Shown here in pieces: positions 58,357-64,000 of a stretch of 64,000 bases of DNA; position 1 is the stretch's first letter, and every line of letters begins with the position of its first letter. Location: NCBI GenBank assembly GCA_949752795.1, contig OX457064.1:38684368-38748367 (forward strand). Reading direction: 5' to 3'. A program made the position numbers and the translations under genes. The notes under the pieces were generated by a model. It worked only from the letters and a program-made list of their open reading frames with translations. It made no database searches and was not told where the DNA came from. This stretch comes from Hyperoodon ampullatus (taxonomy: Eukaryota > Chordata > Mammalia > Artiodactyla > Ziphiidae).

Positions 58357-58912
58357 TTTTTTTTTTTAATACATCTTTATGGGAGTATAATTGCTTCACA
58401 ATACTGTATTAGTTTCTGTTGTACAACAAATTGAATCAGCCATATGCATACATGTATCCCCATATCCCCTCCCTCCCACCCTCCCTATCCCACCCCTCTA
58501 GCTGATCACAAAGCACCGAGCTGATCTCCCTGTGCTATGCGGCTGCTTCCCACTAGCTATCTATTTTACATTTGGTAGTGTATATATGTCGATGCTACTC
58601 TCACTTCGCCCCAGCTTACCCCTCTCCCCAGCCCCCATGTCCTCAAGTCCATCCTCTATGTCTACGTCTTTATTTCTGCCCTGCCACTACGTTCATCAGT
58701 ACCATTTTTTTTCTTTAGATTCCATATATATGCGTTAGCATATGGTATTTGTTTTTCTCTTTCTGACTTACTTCACTCTGTATGACAGACTCTAGGTCTA
58801 TCCACCTTACTACAAATAACTCAATTTCGTTTCTTTTTATGGCTGAGTAATATTCCATTGTATACATGTGCCATATCTTCTTTATCTATTCATCTGTCGA
58901 TGCACATTTAGG
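58357..58912 (-). mobile_element. L1 3'-end insertion (0.55 kb)
   Basis: Reversed L1 3' UTR and end of ORF2, with TACATCTTTATGGGAGTATA, ATCCCCATATCCCCTCCC and TGGCTGAGTAATATTCCATT. Confidence 0.92.
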
Positions 58913-58995
58913 GGAGAACTGGAGAATGTTTATCATAATTGAGGTCCAAGTGAATGAATTTAAGTCATGAGGGATCAAAACCATTCCTAGTTTCA

Positions 58996-59047
58996 TCTAT
59001 ATATATATAGATGTATAGGTGTGTGTGTGTGTCTGTCTGTCTGTCTC
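58996..59047 (+). repeat. Compound simple repeat (TA)n, (GT)n, (CTGT)n
   Basis: Short adjoining arrays ending in about four CTGT units. Confidence 0.85.
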
Positions 59048-59584
59048 AAGGGCACAGAAGGAGACACATATAGAAATGGAGATGAGTCAGGAGCCAGGCT
59101 GAAACCAGAGTAATGTAGCAAAGTCAAGAAATGTGTAACTGATTTGAAGAATATTCTATCAATCTCATAAAGTACTTGCTTGTGCCATGTGTTTGTTCCT
59201 TAACTTTTTAATTTTATCATATTATTTATAATTTTTTTCATTGATAAGCCATAATTCTTATGCAATTGAAAACCATGTTGGTGAAATGTTAAGTGCTTAA
59301 TCAATATGTGTTTGAGTTGAATTTGTATACTTAACACAACATAGCCTGAACATTTGATTGTTGAACTTAAACAACCTAAAGATTGCATTCATGCTATGTT
59401 TAATTATTGATTTGGTAACTGTCAAGTTTTCTCAGCTACAATGTTTCTTTTTTTTCAGATGTCAGTAACAAGTTTGATATATTGCTTGTAATTCGAGATA
59501 ATCTAGGTAATTTGGTTTATATGCTGAAGCCAGATCATTTCATTAATTGTACAGTATAATATTTATTTGATAGGCATAAAGGAT

Positions 59585-59960
59585 GCACTCATTCAACAAA
59601 TATTTAAGTACCTGAGCGCACTAAGTAATGGGGATAGCATCAAGAATAAGACATGGTCCTTGCCTCGCTTTCAGAAAATATACTGAGTATTGGGGTGAGG
59701 GAAGTGAACAGGAAATCACAATGGAGTGTGATGAGTTTGAGGATTATGGTAAACACAAGGTACCCTGAAAGCACGTAAAAAGGATGCCCAGTCTAACCTC
59801 AGGGGTTCTGAAGTGATATGCTAACTGCTGAAGACCAGGCATTACCCAGCAAACAGGGCTTGAGGAAGTCAGAAAAAACTTGGGGCAAGGTCTGAAGACA
59901 GTGAAAGGAAAGTCTTGCTAGGTTCGTGAAAGGTTCAAAGACAGAGGCAAAATTATTTAA
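59585..59960 (-). repeat. L2 3'-end remnant (reverse)
   Basis: CATTCAACAAATATTTAAGT at the start, GTCCTTGCCTCGCTTTCAG and GGAGTGTGATGAGTTTGAGG inside. Confidence 0.65.
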
Positions 59961-62179
59961 TTACTTACATTTTTCTGCTGTTATATTCAGTTCTGATTCA
60001 GATTTCATTTGATTCTAGCTCGTATCTTAACATCTAACAAAATTACCTCAAACCAAAAGCACATACTGGGAATAATATATTTAAAAATAATATTTCATTG
60101 ACATTTATTATTTCTAAAATGTTCTCAAGGGAAAAATTCTTTTCCTTCTGTTTTAGGGCACATTTTTAAGAGCTTTTACAGAGGGAGTGCTCTCAGGAGA
60201 AGAGGATGTGAGAAGTAGGATCGGAAGGTGGGGGGACCTAGGCAGGAGAGTGGTCGCAGTTGGAGCCAGCCTGGGATGTGAACTGTATCACAGAGTCGGT
60301 CCCACCTAGAGGCAAGAAGCCTGGCTCGTGTCAGGGAGGAAGGAAGGAAGGATGGATAACCTCCTGGATGCAGGACATAGAGGCTTCCATAAAGCAGAGG
60401 GAAACGTTAAGGAGAAGGGAAAGCAGTAAGCCTGGTCAGCCAACACTCAGAGCATCTGGGGGATGGGTGCAGCTGCCTGCAGTACCTGCTAAAGGGGATC
60501 TGGGTGAGGAACCAACAGGGCCTTCTAAACGTTATTTCTTACATTTCAGGAATTCTAAGTTCTAACAGCAACAAAAAAGACTTGTTCAAATGTCTAGTAT
60601 ACGTTCACGTATCATAAAACTTAATTGGTTTTGTTGATTTTTAGAAAAGTAAGGGGAATAAAGAATTATGTGCTATATATGTAGCCTAAGACACAGCTAT
60701 ATGACAGTATGATCTCAGTCTTGGTGAGGTCAGAGTCATTTCTTCTCAGTTTTATTATATACTAGAAACCTGCCAAAACAGACATTAGCCATTATGTTGG
60801 AAAAGAACAGTCACACTGTCATGAACTGTTTTATAGTTGTTTTTTTAGACAAAGCCTTAGTTTATTTTCTTTAGTCTTTCTTCCTATGATTTTTCTTTTG
60901 TCTTTTTAAATTTATTCTATTTTTCCCTTTACAAAATTTTCTCTCTCCCTTTCCTCTCTCCCTTCCCTCTTTTCTTTCTTCCTTTTTTTTTTTCTTTCTT
61001 TCTTTTCCCAGTGTTATAAACTGCCTGTCATAGAATGAGCAAAGCTAAACCTGGAATCAGAAGAAACACATTGTTTTAGGAAATTAAGTATGTTCTTATT
61101 TTTTTTCACTTTGCATTCACCTAAAACTTTGTGAACCATTTCATGATTGTGGTCTTCTCTGAATTTTAATCTCTGATATACTTCCAAAGTACCTCCTCAA
61201 TAAATTGAATAAAATTTATTGTGTTTCATCATCATTCCACTTTGATGAATTTATAGAATGTTCTTTGAAACGATGTTCTTGAGAAAGGTAAGTTCCTTGG
61301 ATATCCCATAACCTAGGGAGCAGTATTTCCTAAAACTTTTGTACTTAGCTAAGTTGCTTACCTATCTCTGTATGGAGTCAACTTGTCATCAAAACAAAAT
61401 TAATATTGCATTCTCCTTTGGTCAAGAACACATAAAACATTTACTGCAGCACACACATCTTTCAGGAATGTAGAATCATAAATAATTAGTTATATACACT
61501 TCTTATGACATAAGGTGACTTTTACAATGTGCTGTGCTACTGTTTAAGTGCTCACCACGAGATAGTGCACCCGTGGAGACATTACAGGCTGGCCTAATTT
61601 AGCTCTAATAATTTTGAACTTTTTTTTTTTTTTTTGCTACAGGTAGTGGCTTCATTGATGATGATATAAAACTCTGACATGATTATTGTGATTACATTCT
61701 ATTTTTCAATATCTGTTGTGTGATGTATAGCAACCAAAATATTAGTCATAATGGGAATTCAGTAATTGGTTTACTCAACTGTTGGATGGGGTGTTGTGTG
61801 TCCATCCCTAGGCCCACGACCTGTCTTTGTTATCGTGATGAAACTTACAAGGAGCATGAATAGCTTGATGCGTTCATGTTAGTACAAACTGTACTAGTCA
61901 GAAAAAGGCTGATTAAATGGCCCACTGTCTTCCTTTGGATTTATTAGCTCTGTAAGAAGTATTTTGATAAAAAAGTTTTAATACTTTCTATATAGCATTC
62001 ACTTTCTCTATAGCTTTTGTAAACCACAATTGTTTTCAATTCTCAACAATGAATAAAATCTATCTTTTCCATTTAATCGGTTTTTAAAAGATGAAAATTA
62101 GTGTTTATCGGATATAGGCCCTCAGCATTTTACATACTTCCTTTCATTTAGTCTTACCACAACCCTATGAAACAGGTGT
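59961..62179. other. 5' flank, mostly unique sequence with simple repeats
   Basis: A pyrimidine-rich tract (CTCTCTCC, CTTTC units) spans 60941-61010 and a T17-class run lies near 61620-61636. A reading frame at 60260-60565 is not supported by any known family. A reversed MIR remnant is possible at 62100-62180. Confidence 0.45.
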
Positions 62180-63675
62180 TTTTAAAAAAAATATTGAAAT
62201 AAAATTTACATACCATAAAATTCACCACTTTAAAGTGTACAATTGAGTGCTTTTTGGTGCATTCACAAGGTTATGAAACCATGAATTCTATCTAATTCCA
62301 GAACATTTTCATCACCCCCAAAAGAAACCGTGGACTCATTAGCAGTCACACTCCCCCCTCCTGCCAGCTTTTAGAAAACCACTAGTCCACTTTCTGCCTC
62401 TAGGGATTTGTCTATTTTGGACATTTCATATAAATGGAATCATACAATAAATGGCCTTTTGGATTAACTTCTTTCATTTGGCATAGTGTCTTCAAGGTTC
62501 ATCCATGCCCTACGTGTATCAATATTTCATTCCTTTTTATGGCTGAATAACATATTGTGTTGATATATCACATTTTGATTATCCATTCATCAGTTGATGG
62601 ACAATTGGGTTGTTTCTACTTTTTGTCTATTTTGCATAATGCTACTATGAACATTCACATACAATTTTTGTGTGGACACATGTTTTCATTTCTCTTGGGT
62701 ATATATCTAGAAGTAAAAATGTTGGGTCATAGAGTAACTCTATGTTTAACTTTATGAGGAGCTGTTTTCCAAGTGGCTGCACCATTTTACATCCCCACCA
62801 GCAATATATGAAGGTTCCAGTTTCTCCACATCCTTTTTATTACTGCTCTTTTTTATTGTAGCCATCTTAGAAAATATGCAGTTGTGTTTCACTGTAGTTT
62901 TGATTTTAATTTCACAATGACTAATGTCGTGAGGCATCTTTTTATGTGCTTATTGGCCATTTGTATATCTTCTATGGAGAAATGTCAATTCAAATCCTTT
63001 GCCCATTTTAATTAGGTTACTTTGTTTTTGTGTTATGGGAGCATTTCATATATTCTGACTACTACACTCTTATCAGATATAAGACTTGCGAATATTCTCT
63101 TCCAGTCTGTGGGTTGCCTTTTCACTATCTTAATAGTGTCCTTTCATGCACAAAAGTTTTAAATTTGGATGAAGTCCAATTAGTCTATTTTTTCTTTTGC
63201 TTCTTATGCTTTTGGTGTCACATCTAAGAAACCATTGCCAAATCCAAGGTCATAAAGATTTGCCCCTGTATTTTTTTCTAAGAGTTTCATAGTTTTAGAT
63301 ATTACACTTTGGTATTTATTTGATCCACTTTGAATTAACTTTTGTACATAATGTGAGGTAAGGGTCCAACCTCATTCTTTTTTTTTTTTTTTGCGGTACG
63401 CGGGCCTCTCACTGTTGTGGCCTCTCCCGTTGCGGAGCACAGGCTCCAGACGCGCAGGCTCAGCGGCCATGGCTCACGGGCCCAGCCGCTCCGCGGCATG
63501 TGGGATCTTCCCAGACCGGGGCACGAACCCGTGTCCCCTTCATCGGCAGGCAGACTCCCAACCACTATGCCACCAGGGAAGCCCCAACCTCATTCTTTTG
63601 CGTCTGGATATCCAGGAGTCCTGGCACTTTTGTTGAAAAGACGATTCTGTCCCCCATCGAATTGTGCTGGCATCC
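62180..63675 (-). mobile_element. Older L1M-type LINE, interrupted by a CHR SINE
   Basis: Reversed L1 3' region with CATACCATAAAATTCACCAC, ATTTCATATAAATGGAATCA, TTCATCCATGCC and CTCTTGGGTATATATCTAG, continuing through ORF2 sequence to GAAAAGACGATTCTGTCCCC. It is of the pan-eutherian L1M type, distinct from the cetartiodactyl L1s in the window. No long frame remains. Confidence 0.88.
63382..63583 (-). mobile_element. CHR SINE, short form, nested in L1M
   Basis: Perfect target duplications CCAACCTCATTCTTTT at 63366-63381 and 63584-63599, both being L1M sequence. Removing SINE and one duplication restores the L1M order. Confidence 0.96.
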
Positions 63676-64000
63676 TCCCTCCAGTCTAAGTCATTGTCTT
63701 CTTTTTAAATGGACTTACATGGGCTTTCTCATATCACTTCCAAGACTACTCTTACTTTTTATTTAGACATTTCTGAAATCTTATCTCTTGCACAAAACAA
63801 TTATCATACCAAGTAAACAAGTTAAGAAATATCATCTTACACATATCCCCTTATAACAATCAATTTTCCCTTCAGATCTGTGCCAGCTTTTCAAAGAGTT
63901 AAAGGCATACTTCAAGAAAATAATGTAATAATAGTAAATTTTAAAGTTTTAAAATAACTATATTTTGTGGAGCATTTACATGATATTATTTAAATTATAT

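Noticed and set aside
60260..60565. 101-codon plus-strand frame in the 5' flank
   Set aside because: No recognisable domain, surrounded by old repeat-like sequence, and isolated; I treat it as chance.
62180..63675. Endogenous retrovirus or LTR element in the 5' flank
   Set aside because: The sequence order matches a reversed L1M LINE; no LTRs, primer-binding site or gag/pol/env order is visible here or elsewhere in the window.

Overview
This is mammalian nuclear DNA, almost certainly from a cetacean. Twelve copies of the tRNA-derived CHR SINE family (heads near GGCTTCCCTGGTGGCGCAG) are present, together with cetartiodactyl-type L1 3' ends, and the one recognisable protein-coding gene is a clear orthologue of mammalian AHR. 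I cannot tell the species, or toothed from baleen whale.

The gene is AHR (aryl hydrocarbon receptor, a ligand-activated bHLH-PAS transcription factor) on the minus strand. Nine coding exons are readable, from exon 1 (41634-41698) to exon 9 (38-179). All eight complete introns obey GT-AG and every exon joins in frame, giving 385 complete codons plus two bases with no disruption. This covers the N-terminal nuclear localisation and export signals, the bHLH, PAS-A and PAS-B (ligand pocket). The remaining exons, which carry the transactivation domain in other mammals, lie beyond position 1. A CpG-island promoter without an obvious TATA box covers about 41380-42490, with a leader of more than 600 bp that contains no AUG.

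Introns 1 to 4 (about 10.7, 16.6, 7.0 and 2.6 kb) are filled with CHR SINEs, L1 fragments, old L2/MIR remnants, MER5A-like and Tigger-like DNA transposon remnants and simple repeats. Intron 1 carries a strong CTCF-type motif at 39249-39261, and intron 3 a near-perfect 23-bp-stem hairpin at 10006-10058. From about 42500 to 64000 lies the 5' flank of AHR. I recognise no gene there, only repeats (a long decayed L2, three cetartiodactyl-type L1 fragments, one older L1M-type element, several SINEs) and AT-rich unique sequence.

No CRISPR, operon, endogenous retrovirus or new gene system is visible. The most useful observations are the ligand-pocket residues of this AHR (Ala at the position that sets dioxin affinity in mice), the AUG-free leader that stays open in the AHR frame for 193 codons, the CTCF-type site and the hairpin.
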